Assembly (NCBI RefSeq): GCF_030867095.1
Contig: NC_081824.1
Coordinates: 122,892,162 to 122,956,161 of the forward strand
Source: Alligator mississippiensis
Taxonomy: Eukaryota > Chordata > Crocodylia > Alligatoridae
Length of the DNA stretch: 64,000 nt
Direction of reading: 5' to 3'
In this document: in pieces, positions 47,511-59,650 of the stretch
Layout: each line of letters opens with the position of its first letter
Numbering within the stretch: the stretch's first letter is position 1
Translations under genes and position numbers: made by a program
The notes under the pieces: generated by a model
Databases searched by the model: none
Told to the model about the DNA's origin: nothing
The model's input: the letters and a program-made list of their open reading frames with translations, nothing else

Positions 47511-48434
47511 CAGAATCCATTTCTAAGCACTCAGAGGAGAAGAACATAATCAGGAACACTCAGCATGGATTCACAAAGGGCAAGTCACGCCTGACCAACT
47601 TGATTGCCTTCTATGAGATAACTGGCTCTGTGGATCTATGGAAAGCAGTGGATGTAATATACCTAGACTTCAGCAAGGCTTTTAATACTGTCTCCCATAG
47701 CATACTTGCAAGGAAGGTGAGGAAGCATGGGTTGGATGAATGGACTGGAAAGTGGATAGAAAGCTGGCTGGATCACTAGGCTCAATGGGTAGTAATCAAG
47801 GGCTCAATGCCTAGCTGGCAGCCAGTATCAAGTGGAGTGCCCAGGGGTTGGTCCTCAGGCCAGTTTTGTTTAATATCTTCATTAACATTGTGGAAGATAG
47901 GATGGAGTGCACCCTCAGCAAGTTCACGGATGACACCAAGCTGTGGGGTGTAGTAGATACGCTGGAGGGTAGGGCTGTAGGATTCAGAGTAACCTAGACG
48001 AATTGGAGGATTGGGCCAAAAGAAATCTCATGAGGTTCAATAGGGACAAGTGCAAAGTCCTGCATTTAGGATAGAAGAATCCAATGCACCACTACAGGCT
48101 TGGCACCAACTGGCTAAGCAGCAGCTTAGTAGGAGTGTTGCCAGCAGATCGAGGGAAGTAATTATTCCCCTCTATTCAGCACTGGTGATGCCACATCTGG
48201 AGTATTGTGTCCAGTTTCGGGCCCCCCATTATAGAAAGGATGTAGACAAGTTGAAGAGAGTCCAGTGGAGGACAATGAAAATGGTTTGGGGGCTGAGGCA
48301 CATGACTCTGAGGGGAGGCTGAGGGAGCTGGGCTCATTTAGGCTGCAGAAGAAACGACTGAGGGAGGATTTAATAGCAGCCTTCAACCACCTGAAGGGTA
48401 GTGATGCTCTCAAGTTGCAGCAAGGGAGGTTTTA
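47511..48434 (+). mobile_element. CR1 LINE (outer), part 1
   Basis: Reading frames give 'NIIRNTQHGFTKGKSRLTNLIAFYEITGS', then '[15 protein letters not shown]', then in shifted frames 'SSGVPRGW' and, at 48,150-48,322, '[22 protein letters not shown]'. All are CR1 ORF2 text. It is 5'-truncated in the reverse transcriptase domain and carries several frameshifts. It stops at 48,434, where a younger CR1 is inserted, and resumes at 49,808. Confidence 0.9.
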
Positions 48435-49807
48435 CATAGATTCATAGATTGTAGAGTCAGAAGGGACCACAATGAATCATCGTGTCCAACCCCCTGTCCC
48501 TGGCAGGAAAGAGGACTGAGGTCAGATGACCCCAGCCAGGTGACTATCTAACCTACTCTTGAAGACCTCCAAGCTAGGTGATAGCACCACCTCTCTTGGA
48601 AGCCCATTCCAGATCCTGGCCACCCTTACTGTGAAAAATTTCTTCCTACTATCTAACCTAAATCCACTCTCAACTAGCTTACACCTGTTATTCCTAGTCA
48701 CTCCCTGGGGCGCCTTAGTAAACAGTGCTTCCCCTATTCCCTGTTGACCTCCCCTAATAAATTTATAGGCAGCCACAAGATCCCCCCTCAGCCGTCTCTT
48801 GTGAAGGCTGAAGAGATTCAGCTCTCTCAACTTCCCCCAGTAGGGTCTATCATGAAAGCCACTGATCATGCGAGTGGCCCTCTTCCGGACCCTCTCGAAA
48901 TTCCCCGCATCCCTCTTGAAGTGTGGCGCCCAAAACTGGACACAATACTCCAACTGCAGCCTGACCAGTGCCGCATAGAGGGGGAGGATCACCTCCTTTG
49001 TTCTATTAGTCATGCACCTGCTAATGCACAACAAGGTGCGATTGACCTTGTTGATGGCCTTGTTACACTGCCGGCTCATGTTCATCTTGGAGTCAGTTAT
49101 GACTCCAAGATCCCTCTCTGCCTCCGAGCTGCTGAGAAGGACACTCCCCAACCTATAGGTGTGCTGGGGGTTCCTCCTTCCCAGGTGGTGTACCTTACAT
49201 TTATCTTTATTAAATTGCATCCTATTTCTCTCTGCCCATTGATTTAACCTGTCCAGGTCAGCCTGAATCTGCTCCCTGCCCTCCGGTGTACTAACTTTGC
49301 CTCATAACTTGGTATCATCAGCGAACTTGGAGAGGGTGCTCTCGATGCCCTCGTCCAAATCGCTGATGAATATTTTAAACAGTATCTGTCCGAGGATGAA
49401 ACCCTGCGGGACCCCACTGCCCATCTCCCTCCAGTCCAAGAAAGAACCATCCAACACCACTCTCTTGGTGTGGTCCCTAAGCCAGTTGGCCACCCACCTG
49501 ACTGTGTAGGCATCCACTCCATAGTCGGCTAGCTTCCCAATGAGGATAGGGTGCGAAACTGTGTTGAAGGCCTTCCTAAAGTCCAGGAAGATGACATCAG
49601 CTTCAGCTCCCACGTCCAGGCAGTGTGTGACCTGGTCATAGAAGGCTACAAGGTTTGTCAGGCAGGATCTACCTGTGACAAACTTATGCTGGTTTCTCCT
49701 CAGCATTGTTTCCCCTGCTGGGCCTGCACAAATGTATTTTTTGATTATTTTCTCTAGTATTTTCCCAGGAATAGAGGTAAGACTGACTGGTCTAAAGTTA
49801 CCCAGTC
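48435..49807 (-). mobile_element. CR1 LINE (inner), nearly intact frame
   Basis: On the minus strand one frame runs from 49,806 to 48,522 with a single in-frame stop at about 49,302. The protein text includes '[20 protein letters not shown]', '[16 protein letters not shown]', '[13 protein letters not shown]', the active-site motif FADD in 'KFADDTKL', 'NKDKCKVHHLGRRNPQHTYRL' and 'EVILPLYAALVRLQLEYC', and it ends at the ORF2 C-terminus. The 3' end (48,435-48,520) has the CR1 tail, ending 'ctatgaatctatg' on the minus strand. It is 5'-truncated but much less decayed than the outer copy, so it is the youngest CR1 in the window. Confidence 0.93.
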
Positions 49808-49985
49808 GTATATTAGGAAACAAATTCTCACTAGGGAGGTGGGGAAGCATTGAAAGAGGTTACCTAGAGTGGTGGTGGAATCTCCATCCTTGGAGGTTTT
49901 TAAGGCTGGGCTCGACCATGCCCTGGCTGGAATGATCTGGTTGAGGCTGGTCCTGCTTTGAGCCTACTTTTCTATGAGTCTATGA
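49808..49985 (+). mobile_element. CR1 LINE (outer), part 2 and 3' end
   Basis: Resumes with 'tattaggaaacaaattctcactaggg', then 'gtggtggaatctccatccttgg' and 'gaggctggtcctgctttgag', and ends in 'ctatgagtctatgat', the CR1 tail. It continues the text cut at 48,434. Confidence 0.9.
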
Positions 49986-50182
49986 TAAAGCCAAAGATAT
50001 CAAACAGGAATCTCTAATGTCAAAAACATTCTGACTTCTTGTAGTCTGAGTTCTTTGCAAAAAAGGAATTGCTCTACTTTTCTGTATTTTGCTGCATTTT
50101 TTTAGTCAAAAAATGAGTGAAAACTAGGATCTGGCATTTTCCAAGGGATGTCTTGCATCTACAAAGATTCAAATCCCTGCTT
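49986..50182 (+). mobile_element. hAT-type MITE family C, right-half fragment
   Basis: 'aaagatatcaaacaggaatctc', 'aaaacattctgacttcttgtagt' and 'ctggcattttccaaggg' match the right half of the copy at 18,798. The left half is missing; the outer CR1 abuts directly. Confidence 0.6.
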
Positions 50183-51364
50183 TAGATTTTAATCAGAGGA
50201 CAAATAAGTTAATATCCTGTTATATAAAATAAGAATTTATACTTTCCAGAAGCCTCACATTTCAACACAGTTAAAGAGGAAGGGGTTAAGTATTTTGTTG
50301 CATGCCACAATGTGATTTTTTTAGTAGGCATAATTTCACTTATGCAAGCAAAAGAGTGAGTCAGTGAATGATTTCATAATAGTCCTGCACATTTTTATTT
50401 CAGCACTGTGGTTATAGTGGTAGTTATCAGAGATAGACTTGTTGCAGCGCTGAAGAACAGCCAGCTATAGTACAGACTCCAAAAAACACTAGGGCGGCCA
50501 CTAAGGGCTGTGTGCTGAGCCTGTATAAACAGGAAATAAAATAATTATTGCATTCACCCAACCCAGTGTCCCAAATCTCTAATCTCTACAGATAAGAAAA
50601 ATTAAACAATTATTTTAAGACCATTATAGGTGTTATAGCACACTGCTTCCTCCCTTGGGTCCATCAAAGTACCCTCTACTGAAGTATTATAATAGCATTG
50701 TCTTTAGCATAAAAAGGGCAATGACCCCTGCTTTGCAGCTGTCTGCTCTTTCAAGACAGAGTAACTGCTGGGCAGATATATCTTTATTTAATTTGTCTTA
50801 TAAAGGATATCCCCTTTTAATATTAGGCCATTCATTAAAAGTTTAATGAATCAATCTCAGAATGCTGATTTATTTTCTTCTCCATTAAGGAATAGGTGCT
50901 ACAAAGAGCTGTTTCAGCTATAGAAACCACTCTTTCTCATTTCAGTTATAACAAAGGCTAAGTACAGACATTTAAAAAGCCCCTGGTGGAAGCAGTCTAA
51001 CTATCACACTTTACTTAAAGCGCAATAAGTTAGAATGCATGCAAACCAAACAGATGTTAGCTGTTCGGTGGGGGGGGGGGGGGGGGGGTTGTTCTCAGAG
51101 CCTGCCTACACTGGCCACTGGGGTGCTCCCACACACCTTCCAGGAGGCTGCCTGAGTGGTCCTTCCCCTAGCACTACCCTTCCCTGCTAGCAACTGTCAG
51201 CAGCAGTTGGTGGAGAGAGAGATCCTGGACCCTGTCCCTGTGGCCCTTCCCACCTGGGCCAAGGCATGGCCCAGCAAGGGCAGCTGTAGTGAGAAAGACC
51301 CTGGACCCCTCTGTACAGCACCCCCCCCCCCCCCCACCAACCCTGTGCCAAGCATCAGTGCTCC
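50183..51364. other. Non-genic DNA with G and C runs
   Basis: 50,952-51,060 starts with 'ggctaagtacagacattt', a family D-type end, but no partner end is seen. A 19-base G run at 51,070-51,088 and a 15-base C run at 51,321-51,335 bracket a GC-rich stretch of about 230 bases of unknown origin. Confidence 0.45.
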
Positions 51365-51480
51365 GCTGCCTGGCTCACGGTGCTGCATAAAACATATTTA
51401 CACACTTAACATTGCATGACAGCCTTGAAAAATCTCAAAGTATCCCAGGGTGCTGCAGCACCCGGATTGAGAATCATTAG
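51365..51480 (-). mobile_element. hAT-type MITE family C, end fragment
   Basis: Reverse complement begins 'ctaatgattctcaatccgggtgctgcag' and continues 'gatttttcaaggctgtcatgc', matching the left end of the family C copies. Only one end survives. Confidence 0.55.
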
Positions 51481-51529
51481 TCTAAACTGAAGGTCTAATG
51501 GACCTTTTGGGACCTGCTAAGCCTCTAAG

Positions 51530-52685
51530 GCTAGGGACAGAAATTACACAGAAACTGGTATAAGTGATTGGGAACCAGTTTAAACCTGTAACAGAAGGTC
51601 AGTGCATGTAGACAGATTTCAAAGTGGTAGAAACCACTATAAGATAGACGTGGATGGATGTAGTATCAGACTTAACTAATTTAGGTTAAATCAGACTATC
51701 GAACTTCTGTCCCAGATCCCCTCCTGACTCAAATTACCGTACAGCTCCCCAGCATCCCAGGATGCTTTGCACCTCCTCTGCAAACCCTCACCTTGCAGGG
51801 CAGCCGGCTGGGACACAGATTACACTCTGCTGCTTTAGCCCAGTGCCTACCTAGCCCTGGCCCTGGGCTGTCACAGGGCTGAGGCAGCAAAGCCTCTCAC
51901 TGCGTGGCATCAAGGGTTGGTTAGCCCCCTCCCCACCCTGGGACCAGCCACCAAGCCCTGATCTGCCCTGCTGTGAGGAACCCACCCTCCCCCTCTCCTG
52001 TGCAGCCACATCGCTGCTTGGCTCAGCTGCTGCCTCAGGTGGGAGAGGGGAGCAGTCCCCCAGATTCCTCCCCTCTTCCATCTGTGACAGCAGCTGAGCA
52101 GACCAGCCAGCTGGTTGTGCAAGGGAGGTGGGGAAAACCCTCTCTTCTGTCATGGGGCAGGCCAACCCTACGCAGGTAGACCCCTGAGTTAGGGGTACCC
52201 TGTGTCCCCATGCCTGGCTGCATGGGCAATCACCAGGTTTGGGGTCTAGTCCCCACCTCCCATCTGTGGGACTGGGCCTGAGCTGTGGCCCAGTTCAGCT
52301 GTGCAAGGAAGAGGGGAGGGAACCTCCTCTGCTCCTCTCTGGCAGGAAAGACCAGGGCTTGGAGGCCCTGGGCCAGGCGGAGGGAAACCCCTTGTGGCAG
52401 GGGCTCCCCCAACATGGGCCGGTCCTGGAGAGGGAGCTCTTCAACCCCCTGCAGGAGGACAACAGAGGGTTGGGAGTATATGCTGGAGCAGCCAGTTGGG
52501 AATGGTCCCTGCTCAGCTTAGCTCAACAATGGCCAGCAGTCTGGGAGGCATTCTCTAGTCCCCTTGGCTTCTGTCCTGGGCCACTGCAAGCGCCCTTGGC
52601 TTCTGGCCTGGGCTGTCTTTCCCAACTGAAAAGAGAAATCTGTGAAGAGATTCCACTGTGGGCTTTTTGACTGTTTAGACTCAGC
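51530..52685. mobile_element. Family D inverted-repeat transposon, copy 2
   Basis: A 1,156-bp element flanked by CTAAG (51,525-51,529 and 52,686-52,690). Left end GCTAGGGACAGAAATTACAC; reverse-complemented right end GCTGAGTCTAAACAGTC, a diverged partner. The first about 230 bases match copy 1 (29,897) closely: 'accagtttaaacctgtaacagaa', 'gtagtatcagacttaacta' and 'ccccagcatcccagga'. The GC-rich remainder is different or strongly diverged. The open frames within it are GC-driven and carry no domain. Confidence 0.75.
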
Positions 52686-52690
52686 CTAAG

Positions 52691-55164
52691 AGGTTAAGCT
52701 ATATTGTTTGTTTTCCTAACCATCTCTCTACCATGAAGTGTTTTGTGTTCGTTCTGTCTCTGAATTGGTTTCCAAGACCAGGTGGAGGTTACAGGGAATT
52801 AAAGCAGAGTGAAATCCCAAGACCATTTTTATGTTTTATTCATGCAGACTCTTGCTTCCTTCTGTATATCCCTTATTGACCACCTTGAACCTTTGCTCTA
52901 ATTATTCATAACTGATACCACATCGTCATAATATAACACAGTTTGGGGGTTCCCAAAGCTTGATTATCTGCTGCTCTTTGCCCTGCTTATTTTAAAATTT
53001 CAACTAAATCATATATTTTCAGTACCTGCGAGTGTTCATTGTAAGTAAACTTTAAATCCCTTCACATGCTACTCTTGCAGTCACTATGTTGTTCCTGTTT
53101 CAACAGCTGTACACAACCAACTATCAGATCTGCTGTTCAATATTATTTTTTTCAAATATATCTTTTCATTTTTAAGTTTTAAGCATCTCACGCAAGACTT
53201 GAATTGATTTCAAAGGACTTTGGATCATATACTAAGACTGTAAGGTCTAAAAAATACCTTTTGTCAAAAGAAGTTAAAATTATTTATTAAACTGTTTAAA
53301 TTGGAAATTTAGAATTTCTCCAGGCAGCAATTTTAGGATATTTTTTGCCCTTTTCAGATGTAGCTGGGGATGAGAAATATGTCATTGACCGAAAGTTGGT
53401 TTATTCTAAAAAAAATCTCATATAGGACCTGATAACTAAAAACTGGTTTGTTTGTTTGTGATCAAGTTTATTGTAATTTTGACCTCAGAAAATCAAGTCC
53501 AAATATTGAATACACAAGAATTAAACTGTTCCAAAGGTTTAGTCAATCCAAAGGTTGATGTTTTTTGATTTTATATTATTTTTTGATTTTAGGAAATCTA
53601 GGTCCAGTACTGTAAATATATTCTCAAACTAAAACAAAAGACTAGAAATAGTCTGTTATTTTGTTAAACATGCCTTCTTTCCAATACTTGAAATTTATGA
53701 CCCTGATTTCCTGTTTCTAAAGATTATCCAGACTCCTGATAAAATATCTGAGCCATATCTGGGCTGAACAACAGCTAGCAAAGTTCACACTAAATTTTTG
53801 TTTGACAGTATGATAGGGATACGGGTGTGGAGGCTGAGAAAGAAATGTCTAGTACAAACCTTTCATTCAGACTAGTCTCCTCACTCTACTTTCATATGCT
53901 GATATATTTAATTGGCATCTGAACTGAAATTTCAATGCAGGGAAATAATTGCAGAGATTAGTCCTAAAAGGACAAAGACAAAAGTAATTAGTAGATTAAT
54001 TTAGTTCAGGCTACATCATATAGATCAGTGATAAAAGGGAGAAATTATAGCTATAAAAATAGGTTTAAAATTCCAATCAGAAAATATGGTAAGTAAAACT
54101 TAATTTAAACAACAGTTAGTGCATATGTCCAGTGCAATGGAAATATGCCAGTATCGATGGCATACAATAGGGTGATGTAGAAAGTGCTAGAAAATGTCTC
54201 TTCTTTCCTCCTCAACAGTTTTTATTGCTAGTATTGCAAAAACACAAACAAAAATCCTATGTTAAAATATATCACCCACTTCCAGGACACCTCATAACCT
54301 TGAAGAATCCAATCCCTTCGTTTCTGAACATTTCCAAAGTAGAAAACCTGCAGTTAGATTTGTTGTCATGTTTTCAGGGTAGATTTCTAATTAAAAATCA
54401 AGTAATGATGAGTTGACTGGAAATACCATGTAGATAATTTAGTATCATTGAGTTTATTTCAGTTGCAGAAATAGAGAAAAAATTCTAACAAATTAGAATT
54501 TTTCATAATTGTGGGTTTGAAAATAACCTTCCTTGGGTCATTTTAACTATTGTAATTAATAGTGTTGGAAGGACATGTAAAGAGCACTACTGTGATTGGG
54601 TGTTCCCTGTGGGTGGATTTTATTGGAACCATTTTCTTCAAAGCTACAGAGTGATGAAATTACATTTCTGAGATGATGGCACATGTGGGCTTACTTGAAG
54701 TTCAAAGCTCTGTCAAATGGAAAACAACTAAGCACAAATTTTACTATTCTGTGAAAATACTGTTAATGTAATGTAAGTTGACAGCTCCATACCCTCAGGC
54801 CAAAGAAACATGGAAGCAAACTTGAGTCCAAGCTTTTATTAATTAAGAACCAATGCAGTGTAATCCAGTATAGCACATTAAAAGATTGAGTTAAGTGCTG
54901 AGGTATGGTCATTGTTAAGGAAGAACAGTTTGTCCATTTAGTTTTATAGAAATATGATGCCATAAAGTTCTGCCCCAGGCTCACTTCCTGTCTCATATCA
55001 AGGAACACTGTACACCTATCATTATATTTCCTAAATCTTTTAAATCTTCCTTAAACTGTCTCTCCAGAATTAACTAATACCCTTTTCCTGTCTGCATTAC
55101 TGTTAAATAACCTATCATGAGAGAGATTTCCTTTGGCTAATTTGCTCTGTCTGGTTTCAGAACA
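52691..55164. other. Intron DNA, no feature seen
   Basis: AT-rich, low in recognised repeats. Small local direct repeats 'ttttttgattttatattattttttgatttta' occur near 53,560. No exon or transposon end was found. Confidence 0.5.
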
Positions 55165-56317
55165 ATTCACTGTAGCCCCCTCAACCCCTGCTCCCAGCAC
55201 CACCACCGCCTGCCCCGAGCACAGCGTGGACTAGCCCCCCCGGGAACAGCCTGGCACAGCCTTCTCCTCCCCCTGCCCCTTCCCCACCCCCGCAAGGGCA
55301 TGGAGGCCATGTGCCTGGGATTTGCATGGGGTGGAGCAGCTGCCACTGCAGGCTGTGGCTGGGAGGCTGGACCTGGCTGTTCCTGATGGAGTCTGGGCTG
55401 CACTGCACTTGGGGTGGGCGGAAGCAGTGCTGGGAGTGGGGTTCAGGGGGGGCTACAGTGAATTTTGGGGTGGCTGCAGCTCCCCCATAGCCCTGCTCCC
55501 AGCACCACCACTGCCCGGCCCAAGTGCAGCATGGGCCAGCCCCCCCACCGGGAAGATTCTGGCCCCAGCCAACAGCTGCAGCCCGTGCCACCCCATGTGC
55601 GGATCAAAGGACATGCACCCCCCACGCCCTGCCAAGGTGCATGCCTCCTCCCCATGCCCCCCAGATGAGCTGCTTTCAGCTCTGTCCCACCCCGCCTCAG
55701 CTGCAGGGCCTGCCCCTGCTCCAGCCCCACTCCCTCCCTCACCGCTGCTGCAACTGCCTGTGCTGCCCTGCATTTGTGGGGGGCATGTGTCCCCTGATCA
55801 GTATATAGCAGAGGTAGCTGCTGTTGCAGTCTGGGCTTAGTGCCCCATACCCCACTGCAGCTGGCTTGGGAGCAGCCAGATGCTACTTTTGTCCTGCTGC
55901 TGGGCTAAGCCATGCCTGCATGTGGCCAGCTGCAGCGGGGCTGAAGGTGCAGCGGCAGCTGCCTCCACTCTGCACGGAGATGGGGGGGGCATGTACCCTA
56001 GGGCCTCTGCTGGGGTGCACCCAGTGGTGGGAGGCCCCCCCACCTGGATGACCCCTCGGGCTCCAATCCTACCACCACCCAGCTGGGCTGGGGCCCCACT
56101 TACCCTCCCCTGCTCCTGGCTGGGTCATACCATCCCTCCCTCACCACAGGAACCTTGATTTGGCCCCCACCTCTTCCCTCTGCCAGAATAACCTGATGGG
56201 CTGGGGGGAGGGGTGCACGTGCATGTGCACGCATGCCAAGCTCCCCCAGCCCAGGATTGACTAAAAGAGACTCTCTGAACAATCAGTTGATTGTAGTCGA
56301 CTGGTTGGGGACTGCTG
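55165..56317. mobile_element. GC-rich hAT-type element, one end recognised
   Basis: The right end, reverse complemented, is CAGCAGTCCCCAACCAGTCG followed by 'actacaatcaactgattg', a form I associate with a reptilian hAT-type family. The left end is not recognised. The interior is GC-rich with inverted duplications: 'cactgtagccccctcaac...gctcccagcac' (55,169) against 'gtgctgggagtggggttcag...ctacagtg' (55,427-55,461). Phrases such as 'cttggggtggg...gcagtgctggg' and 'caggaaccttgat' also occur inside the hAT-type element at 21,870-23,159, so the two are related. Non-coding. Confidence 0.55.
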
Positions 56318-57042
56318 GTCTAGATCTTGCACAGCTTGCTGTTTTTCACTTTTGGAAATGGGGATTCCTGCTTCAGGAATGAACTACAAGAAGTTTGGAG
56401 TCTGTATGTATTTTGGGCCAGGATCTATGTGTTTCAGAAGCTCATCAAAACTATCTGAATATATCAAGTATGCAGAACTGAAATAGGAAGCTTGCAAAAA
56501 TACTGTCACATTCTTTATTTATTTATATGACTCATATTGCCATAGTACTTGAGGGGTTATTGTTTTAATTTTGGTAGAACAAACAAGTCAAAGGAGTCAA
56601 AGTTGTTAACATGATTCTGTCAGTGCAGAATGTTTAACAAGAGGGCTTGAAGGTTGCAAGTACACTGACTTGGTACTCCTAAATTCCATGCCAGGCACAT
56701 TAGAAAATTCATGCCAAAGTTAGGAAATGTATAGGTTAGATACACAAGAGGAAGAGAACAGAAAACAAAACATAATACATTTTGAAATTGGAATGTGGTG
56801 GTTTTACAAGAAAAAATTAACAAAAAGTCTGTCCTTTTTCTAGAAAAAAGATACGTGTCTTCTATTCTATTGGGCTGGCCTGAGTAGGGAAGTAAGAAAT
56901 AGTTCTTTTGATGAATTTTGAGTATTTGAACTGCTGGATCTGAAAAGGGCAGTTACTTTCATAATTCTCTCAAAGTGAGAAAAAGTGGCAAGTAACAATA
57001 AAGCACAAGGCATGGGACATGCAGGTTTTGTTGATACTCTCT
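56318..57042. other. Intron DNA, no feature seen
   Basis: Unassigned AT-rich sequence. Confidence 0.45.
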
Positions 57043-57503
57043 GGGTGCATCTATGTGTGCTATTATTGTGATGCAATAAATCTTGGCAAAGTTTGTTTAT
57101 ATTACTCCTGGGCGCTGCATTCACACGTTCACTCAGGACTGCAGCATGTTGATCCAGGGTGGTGCTGTCCTGGCTAGCAGAAAGTCCAGGGGGTTAGCCT
57201 GCCAGCCTGGAGCTGCGCCACCCCGGTTCCAGAGGAGCTGGCTGGGGCATGAGGGTGCTACGGTGGAGGGCAAGCCCCTACACTGTAACACTCTTGTGCC
57301 TCAGCCACACTGGAGACAGTCTACACGTGCACCATGGTGGAGTAACCAACTGCCATAGGATAGTACCTGTGTTGTGCAGTACTGTCCTATGATGGAGTTA
57401 ATTAGTTTACTCTGACATAATAGTGTCACACATGTAGATGGTGATGCTTTACTGCAGTGCTAATTAATCAACTCCTCAGTAAAGTGTATGTGCAAATGCC
57501 CCC
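57043..57503. mobile_element. MITE family A, copy 3
   Basis: Left end GGGTGCATCTATGTGTGC; reverse-complemented right end GGGGCATTTGCACATACAC. The late block 'gtagatggtgatgctttactgcagtgctaattaa' matches copies 1 and 2. The middle (about 57,110-57,300) is a GC-rich block unlike the others. CTCT lies on both sides of the element and may be a duplication. Non-coding. Confidence 0.6.
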
Positions 57504-59650
57504 TCTGGGTACAAAATGGTTGGTCACTCAAGAACAGAAGCTCTTGGCTGGCTGGTCATCCATGACAGCTATTGTTCTGGACCCTTGGTTGCTTCATCAG
57601 TCTGGAACATCAGCTGGCTCGGATAACCAAAGCCTTCTTCACCAATTATTTTTAGGCTCAGCAGAGCTGGATGGATTATTTCACCTGCTGTGCTAGTGTC
57701 ATGCAGTGTAGTTGCCCTCAGAATAAGTTGAAAAGCTGAGAGATTGGAGAGGAAAAGGAAACAGAAGGAAGACAGATTGGGACAAGAATAAAAATAAGCA
57801 TATGAAGAAGCAGAGAACAAAGCAAGAACTCATGTATATAAGGTTTAGATCTTTTCTGCTGCAGTGCTGATGTTCCCACTGGACTGAAGTCCAGTGTTTC
57901 ATGAGTTCCAGTGAGAAATTTAACCACTTGATTTTCCATCCTCTTCTAATATAGGTATTTAGAAATGTTTAGGAAAACCCCTGCAGTATTCTTTTTACAC
58001 TTCTCCTTTTGCTTTAAAGCGGAAGTTAGACATACTAAAAAAGAACCCAAACTGATATTTTAGAGTTCCAGATAACTATTACTTTCAGTATGAAAACAGC
58101 TAACAGTTTGTGCAATTGAGAAAGAGGTATTTTTTTCTACTTTTATCTTTGTACTGTAATTTCCAGATAACAGGACCTCAGTAAAGCATTAATAAATGGA
58201 TTGATCAGGAGGACCTCTGTTTCTAAAGAAATAGGCGTAGGGAGATAGTAGAAAAAAATTGAAAGAAAATAAGTTATGGAAGTCCGTTATATAACCATAA
58301 TTCCTGAAGGACTTTAACAAGTTGGAGGAAATCCAAATAATATTTGAAGTTGAAAATCAGAAATACATTCCTAACTTGTTGGAGTTACATAGAATCATCC
58401 TCCTTAGGGAAGTAGAGAAAGCCCTATTTCTTGAGTCATTCAAAACTGAAATGGAAAAAGCATTTGATTATTATTGAAAATTCCTGAACTGGTGTTAGCA
58501 TTAATAATTTCTTCCATCTTTACCCTTTACTGCTATGTATGTATGAAAGAGACCAAGGCCCAAATCCAAACCTCATTGAAGCAAAAGAGTGACAGAACAC
58601 TAATATATAGACACCGGAAATTAATTAAATGGAAACAAAGGAAATAATAATTAAGAAAGGCTAAAAATAATAAATAACTAGAAGAAGTAGGCAAATGAAA
58701 AGCAGCAAATGTAAGGGAATGTTGAGAGAAAGAGAATTATCACGTAAAAGAACAAATGTGGTATGTATATTTTGTTGGAGACATTGCCAAGGGGGATTTG
58801 GAAATGGAAAAGTTTAAGATCCCAAATGCAGACAGAATACAGGATTGTAACTGCTATAACCACAGTGGGAGTTCTGGGAGCAGAACTACTGCAGGATTGA
58901 ATTAAAGAAAGAAGAATAAATCACACAACCCAGAACAGGAAAAATAAAAGTCTTACACATGGATGAACAAAGATTCAAGGTTTCATGGAAGGAGTGTGCC
59001 TAGTTAAGGAGATGCATATTTAATACATGTTCTTTGAAATCTGTATGAACAATATTTCCATTTTTGCTGACACGGGAAGAACTGCAGAAGCAGTCCAAAA
59101 ATGAGTGATACCACAGTGATGGGATCAGTGATTTTAGGTAAGTTATTTAATACCTCTCAAGTTTCATTTTAGGTGCAATTGAAACTCAGCTGTTAAAAGA
59201 TAGTTTTTGATGCTCCATGTCTATCAGTGGGGTTATTTAAAATTATTTTGAATAGCACACTTTACATGTGTGTATAGTGAAAAAGGTACTGCACAAGCAG
59301 AAGGAAGCACTAACTGATCTGTGAAATACTTGGCAACTATTAGTCTATACTTTATAATATTACTATGCTATAAACAGGAGAGAACCAGTTACAGCCCTCA
59401 TTTACACATGGGTATAAATGAAGAAATAAATGAAGAATTGGAACCTCAGTTTGGTAAAAGGAGGTGCACCTATCATGTAAATGTTAAGATTGTTTTTTAA
59501 GCAAATCCCAAATATTAGATTTGCCGCTTGCAGATCTGATTAGGCAAACATATTACCATCAGCCTCAATTTATGATGCCATACTAGAATGACCAAGTGGG
59601 TAATAAAAGGACTACTTTCTTGGCTCTATGAAATTCTGAACAAATAAATA
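57504..59650. other. Intron DNA, no feature seen
   Basis: Unassigned. The region 57,540-57,670 has 'ggttgcttcatcagtctgg'-type text that might be a repeat, but I could not place it. No exon was recognised. Confidence 0.45.

Noticed and set aside
51851-52670. Several 60-143 codon frames on both strands
   Set aside because: Interior of the family D transposon; no transposase motif and frames overlap on both strands.
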